Counted from the stretch's first letter, positions 37,450 to 47,597 are shown. The stretch is 64,000 nt of DNA from Pseudomonas caricapapayae (GCF_001400735.1 NZ_LJPW01000108.1:44060-108059); one strand, 5' to 3'. Numbers and translations: made by a program. The notes: generated by a model from the letters alone, not told the origin.

Positions 37450-38320
37450 AGCCGTCGATGATGTAATCGGCCATGCACTCGGTGATGGGCGAGGTGGTTT
37501 TCGGATTGCGCAGCAGCACGATGCTGGCCGTTGGCAGCTCGGGCAATTGTTCGGCCTCGCCGAGGATGCGCAAATCCGCTGTGATCAGGCTTTGAAACTG
37601 TGCGGTGACTGCCAGGCCTGCGCTGACCACTGCGGTGATTGCCGCCATGCTGGAGCTGCTGTAGGCGATACGGTAATCACGCTCGACGCTGTCCAGAGCA
37701 TTGCAGGCCCAGTCGCGGCAGAAGCAATGCGTATTGAACATCGCCAGCGGGACAGGCGTTCGCTCATGGGGTGCAAAGCCGATGGCCTCCATCCACACCA
37801 GACGTTCATGACGCAGCAGTGTGCCGATCTCGGTGCCGGGCTTGCGCGTCACAATGGTCAGATCAAGATCCTGGCGTTGCAGCAGAAGGTCCGAAGGCTC
37901 GCAATGCACTTCCACCTGAACCAGCGGATAGGCCTGCGCGAACTGCGCCAGAATGCCGGGCAGGAAGCGCATCACGTAATCGTCCGGGGAACCGATTTTC
38001 ACCACGCCGACCATGTGCGGTTCGCGCAGCGTGTTGAATACCTCGCTGTGCAGCTTGAGAATGCGTCGCGCGTAGCCGAGCAGTACCTGACCCTCTGCAG
38101 TCAGGTTCAAAACCCGGCCTTCCCGCTGAAACAGCGGGCGCTGCACGACATCTTCTTCCAGGCGTTTCATCTGCATGCTGACCGCCGACTGTGTGCGGTT
38201 GACGGCCTCACCTGCGCGGGTGAAACCACCGTGGTCGGCAATCGCCACGAAGGTGCGAAGCAGCTCGGTATCGATGCTCGGATAGCTGGCCAATACATCA
38301 ATCTCCCAGATGGACTGCAT
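37439..38320 (-). CDS. LysR-family transcriptional regulator
   Basis: About 293 residues, with an N-terminal HTH (LLRTFVAIADHGGFTRAGEAVNRTQSAVSMQ region, with the recognition helix TQSAVSMQMKRLEE) and a periplasmic-binding-like effector domain (KIGSPDDYVMRFLPGILAQF). ATG 38320 is used; ATG 38329 is equally open, and neither has a strong ribosome site. It is divergent from the DUF1127 gene with only 67 bp between, so that gene may be its target. Confidence 0.85.
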   Translation of the reverse strand: MQSIWEIDVLASYPSIDTELLRTFVAIADHGGFTRAGEAVNRTQSAVSMQMKRLEEDVVQRPLFQREGRVLNLTAEGQVLLGYARRILKLHSEVFNTLREPHMVGVVKIGSPDDYVMRFLPGILAQFAQAYPLVQVEVHCEPSDLLLQRQDLDLTIVTRKPGTEIGTLLRHERLVWMEAIGFAPHERTPVPLAMFNTHCFCRDWACNALDSVERDYRIAYSSSSMAAITAVVSAGLAVTAQFQSLITADLRILGEAEQLPELPTASIVLLRNPKTTSPITECMADYIIDGFKP

Positions 38321-38387
38321 AAGAAACATTCGTTGGATTGATCTTATGCCAGGGGTGAGACTTCAGTCATCCCGTCTGGAGGGCAAG

Positions 38388-38621
38388 ATGATGAAAGGTC
38401 AAAAAGGTTATGTATTGGTAGCGGTCCCTGCCTGGCAAGCTCGGCTCGGTGGCAGGCTGGTTGCGTGGACGCGTCGCATGCGGCGTTGGCTGGAGCTGCA
38501 TCGCCAGCGCCGTTATCTGGCGCAGATGAGCGATGCGGCATTGAAAGATATGGGCTTGAGTCGTGCAGACATCCTGGAAGAGACCGAACGGCCGTTCTGG
38601 GACGATCCACTCAAGCGCTGA
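38388..38621 (+). CDS. DUF1127-domain small protein
   Basis: The 77-residue basic protein has a C-terminal DUF1127 (YjiS-like) domain: WLELHRQRRYLAQMSDAAL then DMGLSRADILEE. Such arginine-rich small proteins have been linked to RNA metabolism or phosphate/carbon physiology in Proteobacteria; the role here is unknown. ATG 38388 follows GGAGGGCAAG; ATG 38391 also possible. It is divergent from a LysR gene. Confidence 0.8.
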   Translation: MMKGQKGYVLVAVPAWQARLGGRLVAWTRRMRRWLELHRQRRYLAQMSDAALKDMGLSRADILEETERPFWDDPLKR

Positions 38622-38651
38622 CGGATCAGCGCATGAGTGATGTAGGTCGAT

Positions 38652-39998
38652 TCAGCGCCTGACCTGCTTGAGTGTCTCGGCAATCAGGAAGGCCAGTTCC
38701 AGCGACTGATCGGCGTTCATGCGTGGGTCGCAGTGCGTGTGATAGCGATCCGAAAGACCGTCTTCGGTGATCGGACGGGCGCCGCCGATGCATTCGGTGA
38801 CGTTCTGCCCGGTCATTTCGATATGGATGCCCCCTGCGTAAGTGCCCTCTGCCTGATGCACCTGGAAAAACTGCTTCACTTCACCAAGGATCTGCGCAAA
38901 ATCGCGGGTCTTGTAGCCACTGCTGGCCTTGATGGTATTGCCGTGCATCGGGTCGGAGCTCCACAGCACGTTGCGACCCTCGCGTTCGACGGCGCGGATC
39001 AACTGTGGCAAATGATCACCGACCTTGTCGGCCCCCATGCGGGCTATCAGGTTCAGGCGTCCCGGATCGTTGTCCGGATTGAGAATGTCGATCAGACGAA
39101 TCAGGTCGTCGGTGTTCATGCTCGGCCCGACCTTGACGCCTATCGGGTTGTTGACCCCGCGCAAGAATTCGACATGTGCGCCATCGAGTTGCCGGGTACG
39201 GTCACCGATCCACAGCATGTGCGCCGAGCAATCGTAATAATCATGGGTCAGACTGTCGCGCCGCACGAAGGCTTCTTCGTAGTTGAGCAGCAATGCCTCG
39301 TGGGCAGTGAAAAAGCTGGTTTCGCGCAATTGCGGCGAACTGTCCATACCGCAGGCGCGCATGAACGCCAGGGTTTCATCGATGCGTCCCGCCAGTTGGC
39401 TGTATTTGTCGGCCAGCGCCGAGTTGGCAATGAAGTCCAGATTCCACTTGTGCACCTGATGCAGATCGGCGAATCCGCCCTGTGCGAAAGCGCGCAGCAG
39501 GTTCAGGGTGGCAGTGGACTGGTTATAGGCCTGGAGCAGGCGTTGCGGGTCCGGCACTCGGCTTTTCTCATCGAAACCGATGCCGTTGACGATGTCGCCG
39601 CGGTACGCCGGAAAGGTCACGCCGTCGATGGTTTCGTCATTGGCCGAACGTGGCTTGGCAAATTGGCCGGCCATGCGCCCGACTTTCACCACCGGGCAAC
39701 CGGCGGCGAAGGTCATCACGATCGCCATCTGCAGCAGCACCTTGAAGGTGTCGCGAATCTTGGCGGCGGAAAACTCCATGAAGCTTTCTGCGCAGTCGCC
39801 GCCCTGCAACAGGAAAGCGCGACCCTGAGTCACTTCGGCAAACTGGCGGCGCAACTCCCGGGCTTCGCCGGCAAACACCAGCGGCGGATAGCTGGCCAGG
39901 GTCTGCTCGACCTTCCGCAAATGCTCGGCGTCGGGATAGTGTGGTTGCTGCTGGATCGGCAGTGCCCGCCAGCTGTCGGGGCTCCAGGGTTGGCTCAT
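38652..39998 (-). CDS. Class II 3-deoxy-7-phosphoheptulonate (DAHP) synthase
   Basis: The 448-residue enzyme belongs to the plant/mycobacterial-type (class II, AroA-II) DAHP synthases: [35 protein letters not shown] and [10 protein letters not shown] are conserved substrate and metal sites. It condenses erythrose-4-phosphate and PEP, the first step of the shikimate pathway. Pseudomonads use this form besides AroF/AroG-type class I enzymes, often for secondary aromatic metabolism. It is convergent with the DUF1127 gene and divergent from the spermidine-synthase-like gene. Confidence 0.93.
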   Translation of the reverse strand: MSQPWSPDSWRALPIQQQPHYPDAEHLRKVEQTLASYPPLVFAGEARELRRQFAEVTQGRAFLLQGGDCAESFMEFSAAKIRDTFKVLLQMAIVMTFAAGCPVVKVGRMAGQFAKPRSANDETIDGVTFPAYRGDIVNGIGFDEKSRVPDPQRLLQAYNQSTATLNLLRAFAQGGFADLHQVHKWNLDFIANSALADKYSQLAGRIDETLAFMRACGMDSSPQLRETSFFTAHEALLLNYEEAFVRRDSLTHDYYDCSAHMLWIGDRTRQLDGAHVEFLRGVNNPIGVKVGPSMNTDDLIRLIDILNPDNDPGRLNLIARMGADKVGDHLPQLIRAVEREGRNVLWSSDPMHGNTIKASSGYKTRDFAQILGEVKQFFQVHQAEGTYAGGIHIEMTGQNVTECIGGARPITEDGLSDRYHTHCDPRMNADQSLELAFLIAETLKQVRR

Positions 39999-40169
39999 TA
40001 TTGGCTCTAGGGTTATGCAGTCGGGTCGGCATGTTAGCAGTTCGCAGTTGCTCTGCCAGTGTAGCGCAGAACATTGGAACGGCTTTACGGCCTACAACGT
40101 GTGACAAAGCCGTACGCTTGCCCGACAATTCGCATTTTGCGCCCGGCGCAACGATGACCAGGAACGGTG

Positions 40170-40931
40170 ATGACGGAAGAGCGTGAGCGGGTAGAGCGGA
40201 TTCTGGCTGAGGTCCATGACGACTTCGGCATGATTCGCGTGCTGGAGGTGGAAGATTACCGCTTTCTGGAGTTTGGCGAGGCAATCGAGCAGAGCTGTAC
40301 CTTCACGGCGGATCCGAGCTGGCTGGAGTACGACTACACGCGGGCGATGCTGATCGGCGCACTGTGTCATGAGGTGCCGGAGAGTGCGCTGTTTCTGGGG
40401 CTGGGAGCCGGTACGCTGACCCAGGCCTGTATGAAGTTCCTGCCACTGGAAGACGTGGAAGTCATTGAGCTGCGTCCGGATGTCCCGCGTCTGGCCATGG
40501 AGTTCATGGGCCTCGATGACGATCCGCGCCTGTATATACGGATCGGCGATGCGCTGGAGTTGCTGGACAGCGCCGAGCCCGCCGACCTGATTTTTGTCGA
40601 CCTGTACACCGATGTCGGGCCGGGTGTCGGGCATCTGGCCTGGAATTTCCTGCAGGGGTGTCAGGAACGTCTGAATCCCGGTGGCTGGCTGATCATCAAT
40701 CAGTGGGCCACCGATGACGGCAAGCCGCTGGGTGCTGCCTTGCTGCGGGGTTTGTACCACCGCCATTATTGGGAGCTGCCTGTGAAGGAGGGCAACGTCA
40801 TTCTGATCGTGCCATCCGATCTGGATCAGACACTGAATATCGAGGCATTGAATTCGCGTGCCAGGACGCTTGCGCCTCATCTGGGGTATTCGCTGGAGCC
40901 GTTGATCAGAACGATTCGTTCTGCGACCTGA
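40170..40931 (+). CDS. Spermidine-synthase-like methyltransferase-fold protein
   Basis: The 253-residue protein has the SpeE/SAM-fold signature ALFLGLGAGTLTQACMKF and the acidic ribose-binding VIELRPDV, followed by GDALELLDS and DLIFVDLYTD. It lacks the N-terminal beta-sheet domain of true spermidine synthases, so it could be a SAM-methyltransferase or an aminopropyltransferase relative. ATG 40170 with AGGA upstream is used; GTG 40167 directly before is possible. Confidence 0.75.
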   Translation: MTEERERVERILAEVHDDFGMIRVLEVEDYRFLEFGEAIEQSCTFTADPSWLEYDYTRAMLIGALCHEVPESALFLGLGAGTLTQACMKFLPLEDVEVIELRPDVPRLAMEFMGLDDDPRLYIRIGDALELLDSAEPADLIFVDLYTDVGPGVGHLAWNFLQGCQERLNPGGWLIINQWATDDGKPLGAALLRGLYHRHYWELPVKEGNVILIVPSDLDQTLNIEALNSRARTLAPHLGYSLEPLIRTIRSAT

Positions 40932-41385
40932 GCAGGCCCGACCGTGCACCCTCTGTTCTGAAAACAGGGTGAGACAATTCGCCACACCCTGAGGGTCGGA
41001 ATATCGTTCGTCGGCATCAACAGGTTAAACGTTTAAGCGGCAACGCCCGCAATCTCGGGCCCGCGCTCTGATCAGGCAGCCTTCTGCCCGGGCTCAGGGC
41101 CTGCTGCTGCTCAAGAATGGCGCAACGTTTCGTAAAAAAAGACTCACTAAGGTGCGTAATTCCGGTATAGTGCGCGCCGGCCTTAACACGGCCCTCGTCA
41201 AGGTATTGCAGTTCCCCGAAGCCAGCTTCGGTTGCTTGTTCGCACAGCGGACTAGCCTGGACGATCCATTCATCCAACGTTTTCGCAAATCCCCGCCGAC
41301 AAAGCAGCCAGGGTGACCTCAAGGTCGTACACGGCACGCGCAGCTTTGAAGCATGGGTCTTTGCGGATGCACTAGAGGCAGACCC
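40932..41385 (+). promoter_or_regulatory. deaD upstream region with long structured leader
   Basis: A 454-bp stretch without a gene. TATAGT at 41166-41171 followed by the discriminator GCGCGCC is a probable -10, which implies a leader of about 205 nt. The leader holds a hairpin CCGAAG-CCAG-CTTCGG (41216-41231). Long leaders are known from cold-regulated csdA/deaD-type helicase genes and may mediate feedback. The first half, after the spermidine-synthase-like gene, has an imperfect hairpin at about 40944-40970. Confidence 0.5.
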
Positions 41386-43059
41386 ATGACCCAGGAAATC
41401 GGCGGCTTCGCCGCTCTCGAACTTCATCCAAATATCGTTGCAGCAGTTGTCGCCACCGGCTACGAAGAGCCTTCGGCCATCCAGCAGCAATCGATCCCGA
41501 TTATTCTCGCCGGTCACGACATGATTGGTCAGGCGCAAACCGGTACGGGTAAAACCGCTGCGTTCGCACTGCCTATCCTGCATCGTATCGACCCGAGCAA
41601 GCGCGAGCCGCAAGCACTGATCCTGGCCCCGACCCGCGAACTGGCACTTCAGGTTGCCACCGCGTTCGAGACCTACGCCAAACAAATGCCGGGCGTGACC
41701 GTTGTAGCGGTCTACGGCGGCGCGCCGATGGGCCCGCAGCTCAAGGCCATCCGCAACGGCGCACAGATCGTCGTCGCAACTCCTGGCCGTCTCTGCGACC
41801 ACTTGCGTCGCGACGAGAAAGTCCTGGCAACCGTGAACCATCTGGTTCTCGACGAAGCAGACGAAATGCTCAAGCTGGGCTTCATGGACGACCTTGAAGT
41901 CATCTTCAAGGCGATGCCTGAAACCCGCCAGACCGTACTGTTCTCGGCCACACTGCCGCAGTCGATCCGTGCCATCGCCGAGCGCCATCTGCGCGATCCG
42001 AAGCACGTCAAGATCCAGACCAAGACCCAGACCGTTACCGCGATCGAGCAGGCTCACCTGCTGGTTCACGCTGACCAGAAGACCTCGGCTGTTCTGAGCC
42101 TGCTGGAAGTCGAAGACTTCGACGCCCTGATCATGTTCGTCCGCACCAAGCAGGCGACCCTGGATCTGGCAAGCGCCCTGGAAGCCAAAGGCTACAAGGC
42201 TGCCGCACTGAACGGCGACATCGCCCAGAACCAGCGCGAGCGCGTTATCGACTCCCTCAAGGATGGCCGTCTGGACATCGTTGTGGCGACTGACGTTGCT
42301 GCCCGCGGTCTTGACGTTCCGCGTATCACCCACGTTTTCAACGTGGACATGCCTTACGATCCTGAGTCCTACGTTCACCGTATCGGCCGTACCGGCCGTG
42401 CAGGTCGCGAAGGGCGCGCACTGCTGCTGGTAACTCCTCGCGAGCGCCGCATGCTGCAAGTGATCGAGCGGGTGACCGGCCAGAAAGTTGCGGAAGTCCG
42501 ACTGCCGGATGCCCAGGCCGTTCTGGATGCGCGCATCAAGAAACTGACCAACAGCCTGTCGCCGCTGGTCGCTGATGCCGAATCGACTCATGGTGATCTG
42601 CTGGATCGTCTGACTGCCGACATCGGTTGCAGCCCTCGTGCCCTTGCTGCTGCATTGCTGCGCAAGGCTACCAACGGTCAGGCGCTGACTCTGGCGGCTA
42701 TCGAGCGCGAGCGTCCACTGGTTCCGAACAACGCTCCGCGCGGTGATCGTCCAGAGCGCAGCAGCGACCGTGGTGATCGTCCTGAGCGTGAGCGTCGTGC
42801 GTCGGTTCCATTGGCCGAAGGTCGTGCTCGTTGCCGTACCGCGCTGGGTGCGCGTGACGGTATCGCCGCCAAGAACCTGCTCGGTGCCATTCTCAACGAA
42901 GGCGGCCTGGCCCGCGAAGCGATCGGCCGGATCCAGGTGCGTGACAGCTTCAGCCTGGTCGAGTTGCCGGAAGATGGTCTTGAGCGTCTGCTGACCAAGC
43001 TCAAGGACACCCGTGTCGCCGGCAAGCAGCTAAAGCTGCGTCGCTATCGCGAAGACTGA
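41386..43059 (+). CDS. deaD: DEAD-box ATP-dependent RNA helicase (DeaD/CsdA type)
   Basis: The 557-residue helicase has the Q motif, Walker A AQTGTGKT (50-57), PTRELALQ, DEADEML, SAT and HRIGRTGRAGR, then a C-terminal part with a low-complexity Arg/Asp/Glu-Arg repeat tract (GDRPERSSDRGDRPERERR) and a DbpA-like RNA-binding domain (about 480-557). It remodels structured RNA in ribosome assembly and mRNA turnover. ATG 41386 with GAGGCAG upstream is used. Position matches PA2840. Confidence 0.93.
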   Translation: MTQEIGGFAALELHPNIVAAVVATGYEEPSAIQQQSIPIILAGHDMIGQAQTGTGKTAAFALPILHRIDPSKREPQALILAPTRELALQVATAFETYAKQMPGVTVVAVYGGAPMGPQLKAIRNGAQIVVATPGRLCDHLRRDEKVLATVNHLVLDEADEMLKLGFMDDLEVIFKAMPETRQTVLFSATLPQSIRAIAERHLRDPKHVKIQTKTQTVTAIEQAHLLVHADQKTSAVLSLLEVEDFDALIMFVRTKQATLDLASALEAKGYKAAALNGDIAQNQRERVIDSLKDGRLDIVVATDVAARGLDVPRITHVFNVDMPYDPESYVHRIGRTGRAGREGRALLLVTPRERRMLQVIERVTGQKVAEVRLPDAQAVLDARIKKLTNSLSPLVADAESTHGDLLDRLTADIGCSPRALAAALLRKATNGQALTLAAIERERPLVPNNAPRGDRPERSSDRGDRPERERRASVPLAEGRARCRTALGARDGIAAKNLLGAILNEGGLAREAIGRIQVRDSFSLVELPEDGLERLLTKLKDTRVAGKQLKLRRYRED

Positions 43060-43084
43060 TCAGCCATTGAGCTGATGGGTCAAT

Positions 43085-43116
43085 AAAAAATCCCCGACTG
43101 GTTCGGGGATTTTTTT
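43085..43116 (+). terminator. Rho-independent terminator of deaD
   Basis: AAAAAATCCCCGA/TCGGGGATTTTTT with a 5-nt loop and seven T residues, 25 bp after the deaD stop. It also reads toward the convergent ygiD gene. Confidence 0.95.
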
Positions 43117-43150
43117 GCGCTGTATTCAGGCAGGCGGGCGTTTTTCTGCG

Positions 43151-43918
43151 TCAGTCGAACCGATAGATGTCCATCCCGAGCGCGCCCATGGTGAAGCCTT
43201 GATGGGCAATGCTGAAGGCACCACCCGCGCCCCTTGCGAAATACAGCGGCAGCAGGTGTTCGTCACTCGGGTGTGCTCGTACCGCATGCGGCGCAAGAGT
43301 GCGGTAGCGGTGCAGGGCGGACTCATCGTTGTTGCGCAGCTTGTCGATCATCCAGTCACGAAACTCGACGGCCCAGGGCTCGACCCTTTCGGGTCCGGCA
43401 TTCCAGTCCAGATCGTACAGGTTGTGCGTGATACTGCCGGAGCCGACAATCAGCACTCCCTGTTCACGCAGGCTGGCCAGTGCGCGCCCTACGTGTGTCT
43501 GTAACTCGGGCCCTTGGCGGCTTGGCAGCGAAACCTGCACCACCGGAATATCGGCGTCCGGGTACATCAGCGACAGTGGCACCCAGACGCCATGATCGAA
43601 CGGTCGTCTGCTATCGACGCGTGTAGGCAGGCCGCTGACGGCCAGTAACTCGACTATTGTCCGGGACAGTTCCGGCAGGCCTTGCGCCGGGTATTGCACC
43701 GCAAAGAGTTCAGCCGCAAAACCGCCGAAATCATGCCATGTTTCGGGCTGCGGATTGCTGTTGATGGTGAGTTCATGGCTTTCCCAGTGAGCAGAGACCA
43801 TCACGATGGCGCGCGGCCTTGGCAGGCTGGCAGCCAGTTGCCTGAGAGCGGGGCCACTTTTGCCGGGCTCCAGCGCAAGCATGGGCGAGCCATGGGAAAT
43901 AAACAGGCTGGGGAACAT
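43151..43918 (-). CDS. ygiD: Class III extradiol (4,5-DOPA-type) dioxygenase, YgiD-like
   Basis: The 255-residue LigB-type enzyme has conserved metal and catalytic histidines in FISHGSP, VSAHWES, FDHGVW and PSDEHLLPL. E. coli YgiD and plant DODA of this family cleave 4,5-DOPA; bacterial physiological substrates are mostly unknown. ATG 43918 is the only early start with a plausible ribosome site (GGAGC). It is divergent from tpm (101 bp). Confidence 0.88.
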   Translation of the reverse strand: MFPSLFISHGSPMLALEPGKSGPALRQLAASLPRPRAIVMVSAHWESHELTINSNPQPETWHDFGGFAAELFAVQYPAQGLPELSRTIVELLAVSGLPTRVDSRRPFDHGVWVPLSLMYPDADIPVVQVSLPSRQGPELQTHVGRALASLREQGVLIVGSGSITHNLYDLDWNAGPERVEPWAVEFRDWMIDKLRNNDESALHRYRTLAPHAVRAHPSDEHLLPLYFARGAGGAFSIAHQGFTMGALGMDIYRFD

Positions 43919-44019
43919 TCAAAGCTCCAGAATAAAGGGATGACTCATAGTCGGTCATTTCTATGATCTAAATCTAATATAAGTTCTGGTGCTTTTTTAT
44001 CGGATTTTCGGGAGGTTTC

Positions 44020-44679
44020 ATGCAGGCTGATTTTTGGCTGCAACGCTGGAGTGCCGGGCAGATTGGTTTTCATCAGTCGCAGGTCAATCAGGACCTGCAG
44101 CAATACTGGTCGCTGCTGAAGGTTGCCACAGGGGCGGGTGTTCTAGTGCCGTTATGTGGGAAGAGCGAGGACATGAACTGGCTGATCGGGCAGGGCTGCC
44201 ACGTGGTGGGTGTCGAGCTGTCCAGGGCGGCGGTCGAGGGCTATTTCAGTGAGCGTGGCGTGCAGCCGGATATTACTGCGCAGGGCGACTTCAACGTCTA
44301 TTCTGCGCCGGGTATTGAGATCTGGTGCGGTGATTTCTTTGCGTTGACAATGCGCGACATTGGCCATTGTGCGGCTTTTTACGACCGCGCCGCCATGATC
44401 GCCTTGCCGGTGGATATGCGTGAACGCTATGTGCAGCAGCTTGAAGCGCTGATGCCGCAGACGTGCAGCGGCTTGCTGATCACCCTGGAATACGATCAGC
44501 ACCTGCTCGAAGGCCCGCCATTTTCCGTGCCGTACACATGGCTGCAGAGGGTCATGTCAGAAGACTGGGAGGTAAGGAAAGTTGGCGGGCAGGACGCGTT
44601 GCACAGCAGTCCCAAGGCGTTGAAGGCCGGATTGGAGCGTATGGATGAGCACGTGTATGTGTTGGAGCGCCGCCTGTAA
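44020..44679 (+). CDS. tpm: Thiopurine S-methyltransferase
   Basis: The 219-residue SAM-dependent enzyme begins with the bacterial TPMT signature FWLQRWSAGQIGFHQSQVN and has VPLCGKSEDMNWL for SAM binding, then VVGVELS and FYDRAAMIALP. Bacterial Tpm methylates thiopurines and, in pseudomonads including P. syringae, volatilises tellurium and selenium compounds. ATG 44020 follows GGGAGGT. It precedes htpX as PA2832 does in P. aeruginosa, without the carboxypeptidase gene that stands between there. Confidence 0.95.
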   Translation: MQADFWLQRWSAGQIGFHQSQVNQDLQQYWSLLKVATGAGVLVPLCGKSEDMNWLIGQGCHVVGVELSRAAVEGYFSERGVQPDITAQGDFNVYSAPGIEIWCGDFFALTMRDIGHCAAFYDRAAMIALPVDMRERYVQQLEALMPQTCSGLLITLEYDQHLLEGPPFSVPYTWLQRVMSEDWEVRKVGGQDALHSSPKALKAGLERMDEHVYVLERRL

Positions 44680-45043
44680 CTCTGAGAACACAAGACTCCC
44701 GACTCTCACTTGCGTTGCTGTGCGTTGAGTCGATTTGGGGAGGCAGCACAACGTCATGCCTTGTCCCAGGTCAGTGCACGTTAACGCGCTTTTTTATCGC
44801 GAGGGCACTGATCACGCAGAGTGCGACTTGAGTAACGGCTGAGTCCTGGCGCTGATCCGGGGGATCGCCGCACCGTGCCATTCATGGCCCGACGAAGTCG
44901 GGCCGAAAACGGAGTGCCCCATCAAAGTAAGTCGCGGAAGGGCGAAAAGGTGGCCGGAGTCGAACCTCTTTTCACCTGGCAAGGATAGCCAGCGTCCAGG
45001 ACTGCGCCCCCGCGCGGAGCCCGGGGACGATGATCCTTGTGAT
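44680..45043 (-). other. Non-coding region after htpX with hairpins and a tRNA T-arm-like sequence
   Basis: A 364-bp spacer. On the minus strand, right after htpX, it reads a GC hairpin region, then CTGGC-TATCCTT-GCCAG (5-bp stem, 7-nt loop) and GGTTCGACTCC, the tRNA T-loop consensus, all at about 44950-45010. The presumed T stem does not pair beyond two bases and no acceptor stem closes, so it is not called as a tRNA. A perfect hairpin GGCCCGAC-GAA-GTCGGGCC lies at 44886-44904. It may be a small RNA or a decayed tRNA. Confidence 0.45.
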
Positions 45044-45931
45044 TCAACCGCGGCGGCGCAGCGCCTCGATGCGTTGCTCCAGCGGCGGATGGCTCATGAA
45101 CAGGCCTGCAAGGCCTTTCTTGAGTCCGGCGTTGATGCCGAAGGCGGTCAGGCTGTCAGGCATGTTCACCGGTACGCCCTGTTCGGAGCGCAAGCGTTGC
45201 AGCGCCCCGATCATTGCACCTGTACCGGCCAGACGGGCACCGGCGTCGTCAGCGCGGAATTCACGTTTGCGCGAGAACCACATGACGATCGCGCTGGCCA
45301 GAAAGCCCAGCACCAGCTCGGCAAAGATCGTCGTGATGTAGTAGGCGATACCCTGGCCGTTCTCGGTCTTGAAGATCACCTTGTCGACGAAATTACCGAT
45401 GATGCGGGCGAAGAACATCACGAAGGTGTTCACCACACCCTGCACCAGCGCCAGTGTGACCATGTCGCCGTTGGCAACGTGGCCGATTTCGTGCGCCAGC
45501 ACGGCCTTCACCTCATCGGGCGAGAACCGCTCGAGCAAGCCCTGGCTTACCGCAACCAGCGCATCGTTCTTGTTCCAGCCCGTGGCGAACGCGTTGGCTT
45601 CATAGGCCGGAAAAATACCGACTTCCGGCATTTTTATGCCCGCATCGCGGGACAGTTGTTCAACGGTCTGCAGCAACCATTGCTCATGGCGGGTACGAGG
45701 CTGACTGATGATCTGAGTACCGGTGCTCATTTTCGCCATCCACTTGGAGATGAACAGCGAAAACAGCGAGCCCGCGAAACCGAACACAGCGCAGAAAACC
45801 AGCAGCTGATTGAGGTTCAGATCAACCCCGTTGGCCGCCATGAACCCATTGAAGCCGAAAAGGCTCAGGGTGATGCTGGCAATCAGCACGACCGCAAGGT
45901 TAGTGGCCAAAAACAGCAAAATGCGCATCAT
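45044..45931 (-). CDS. htpX: Membrane metalloprotease HtpX (M48)
   Basis: The 295-residue protein has N-terminal membrane helices (about 4-24 and 40-60), the zinc motif HEIGH (147-151), further helices (about 160-180 and 195-215) and the third ligand region [14 protein letters not shown]. It degrades damaged inner-membrane proteins alongside FtsH. Two adjacent ATGs (45931, 45928) follow GAGGAGAACG. Family length is 287-295. Confidence 0.96.
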   Translation of the reverse strand: MMRILLFLATNLAVVLIASITLSLFGFNGFMAANGVDLNLNQLLVFCAVFGFAGSLFSLFISKWMAKMSTGTQIISQPRTRHEQWLLQTVEQLSRDAGIKMPEVGIFPAYEANAFATGWNKNDALVAVSQGLLERFSPDEVKAVLAHEIGHVANGDMVTLALVQGVVNTFVMFFARIIGNFVDKVIFKTENGQGIAYYITTIFAELVLGFLASAIVMWFSRKREFRADDAGARLAGTGAMIGALQRLRSEQGVPVNMPDSLTAFGINAGLKKGLAGLFMSHPPLEQRIEALRRRG

Positions 45932-46136
45932 GGTCGAAACGTTCTCCTCAGGTAAATATGTAACTCGATGCCGGGTATATAAGGGGATGCCCGCTGCTAT
46001 TCAACAGGGGGACTATTTCAAACTGTGTCCTCTTGTCGCAATCAATGTTAATCCCGCCAGGCTGAACGGCGCCTGAGCCAGAGTGGTCGATGCCTGAAGG
46101 GATGTGGGCGGGGCGGATACGCTGTTTCGGCAGGGC

Positions 46137-46168
46137 ACAAATAAACTGCCCCGAACAGGTCGGGGCAG
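46137..46168 (-). terminator. Terminator of alaA
   Basis: On the minus strand CTGCCCCGA pairs perfectly with TCGGGGCAG (46146-46168 in total, 5-nt loop), followed by TTTATTTG. It lies 27 bp after the alaA stop. Confidence 0.8.
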
Positions 46169-46195
46169 GGAGGCAGAGCGAGCGGCTGGGTCTGG

Positions 46196-47407
46196 TTACT
46201 GACGATAACCCTTCAAAAAGTTGCCGATACGGCCAATGGCCTGTTCCAGCTCGTCAACCCGTGGCAGGGTCACGACGCGGAAGTGGTCAGGGTGCGGCCA
46301 GTTGAACGCAGTGCCCTGAACTACCAGCAGTTTTTCGGAAAGCAGCAGGTCGAGGACAAACTTCTCGTCGTTGAAGATCGGGCAGACCTTCGGGTCAATG
46401 CGCGGAAACGCATACAGCGCGCCCATGGGTTTGACGCAACTGACACCGGGAATATCGTTGAGCAGCTCCCAGGTGCGGTTGCGCTGTTCCAGCAGGCGGC
46501 CTGGGGGCAGGATCAGATCGTTGATACTCTGATAGCCGCCCAGGGCGGTCTGGATAGCATGCTGGCTCGGCACGTTGGCACACAGGCGCATGTTGGCCAG
46601 AATGTCGAGGCCTTCGATGTAGCTCTGTGCGTTATGTTTTGGCCCGGAAATGGCGATCCAGCCTGAACGGAAGCCTGCGACCCGATACGACTTGGACAGG
46701 CCGTTGAAGGTCAGGCACAGCAGGTCCGGGGCCAGCGAGGCGGTGCAGACATGCACGGCGTCGTCGTAGAGGATCTTGTCGTAGATCTCGTCGGAGAACA
46801 CCACCAGATTATGCTGGCGAGCCAGCTCCAGCATGCCCAGCAGTACCTCGCGGGAATACACCGCACCAGTCGGGTTGTTCGGGTTGATGATCACCATGGC
46901 TTTGGTATTCGGGGTGATTTTGGCCTTGATGTCTTCCAGGTCCGGCCACCAGTTGGCCTGTTCGTCGCACAGGTAATGCACCGGGCTGCCGCCGGACAGC
47001 GCCACGGCCGCCGTCCATAGTGGATAGTCGGGTGCCGGGACCAGCACTTCGTCGCCGTTGTTGAGCAGCGCCTGCATCGACATCACGATAAGCTCGGAAA
47101 CACCGTTGCCCAGATAGATGTCTTCGATGCCGACGCCTTCCACCTGCTTCTGCTGGTAATACTGCATGACGGCTTTACGGGCGCTGAACAGGCCCTTGGA
47201 GTCGCTGTAGCCTTGCGCAGTCGGCAGGTTACGGATCACGTCCTGCAGGATTTCGTCCGGCGCCTCGAAACCAAACGGTGCCGGGTTGCCGATATTCAGC
47301 TTGAGGATGCGGTGGCCTTCCTCTTCCAGGCGTTTGGCGTGCTTGAGCACCGGCCCGCGAATGTCATAACAGACGTTTGCGAGCTTGTTCGATTTGTTGA
47401 ACTGCAT
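46196..47407 (-). CDS. alaA: Alanine transaminase AlaA-type PLP aminotransferase
   Basis: The 403-residue fold-type I aminotransferase closely follows E. coli Ala[12 protein letters not shown] near the start, [22 protein letters not shown], the PLP lysine in [14 protein letters not shown], and QGTAFNWP. It should form alanine from pyruvate with glutamate. The open frame extends 100 codons further upstream into the msrB promoter region; ATG 47407 gives the family start. It is divergent from msrB, as PA2828 is from PA2827. Confidence 0.92.
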   Translation of the reverse strand: MQFNKSNKLANVCYDIRGPVLKHAKRLEEEGHRILKLNIGNPAPFGFEAPDEILQDVIRNLPTAQGYSDSKGLFSARKAVMQYYQQKQVEGVGIEDIYLGNGVSELIVMSMQALLNNGDEVLVPAPDYPLWTAAVALSGGSPVHYLCDEQANWWPDLEDIKAKITPNTKAMVIINPNNPTGAVYSREVLLGMLELARQHNLVVFSDEIYDKILYDDAVHVCTASLAPDLLCLTFNGLSKSYRVAGFRSGWIAISGPKHNAQSYIEGLDILANMRLCANVPSQHAIQTALGGYQSINDLILPPGRLLEQRNRTWELLNDIPGVSCVKPMGALYAFPRIDPKVCPIFNDEKFVLDLLLSEKLLVVQGTAFNWPHPDHFRVVTLPRVDELEQAIGRIGNFLKGYRQ

Positions 47408-47597
47408 GGTGATGATCCCGAAAATGGACGAGCTGTTGCCGGCTTGCAATGAAGGTCGCAGCACGTTCGCCATGAAAATGGGTTTGTATGCGACAAACGC
47501 GGGTGCCAGACTGACGTCTGACCTGGCGCAATCATACGTGCCACCTGATCTGTGGAAAAGGTACAGATCGGGGTTTTTCGAATTCGGAGGTGTACCT

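Noticed and set aside
41017..42591. 524-codon open frame antisense to deaD
   Set aside because: Shadow of a highly biased gene; the protein is rich in Gln/His/Leu without domain pattern.
44945..45015. Functional tRNA gene
   Set aside because: T stem pairs only at two positions, acceptor ends do not pair, and the anticodon loop lacks U33.
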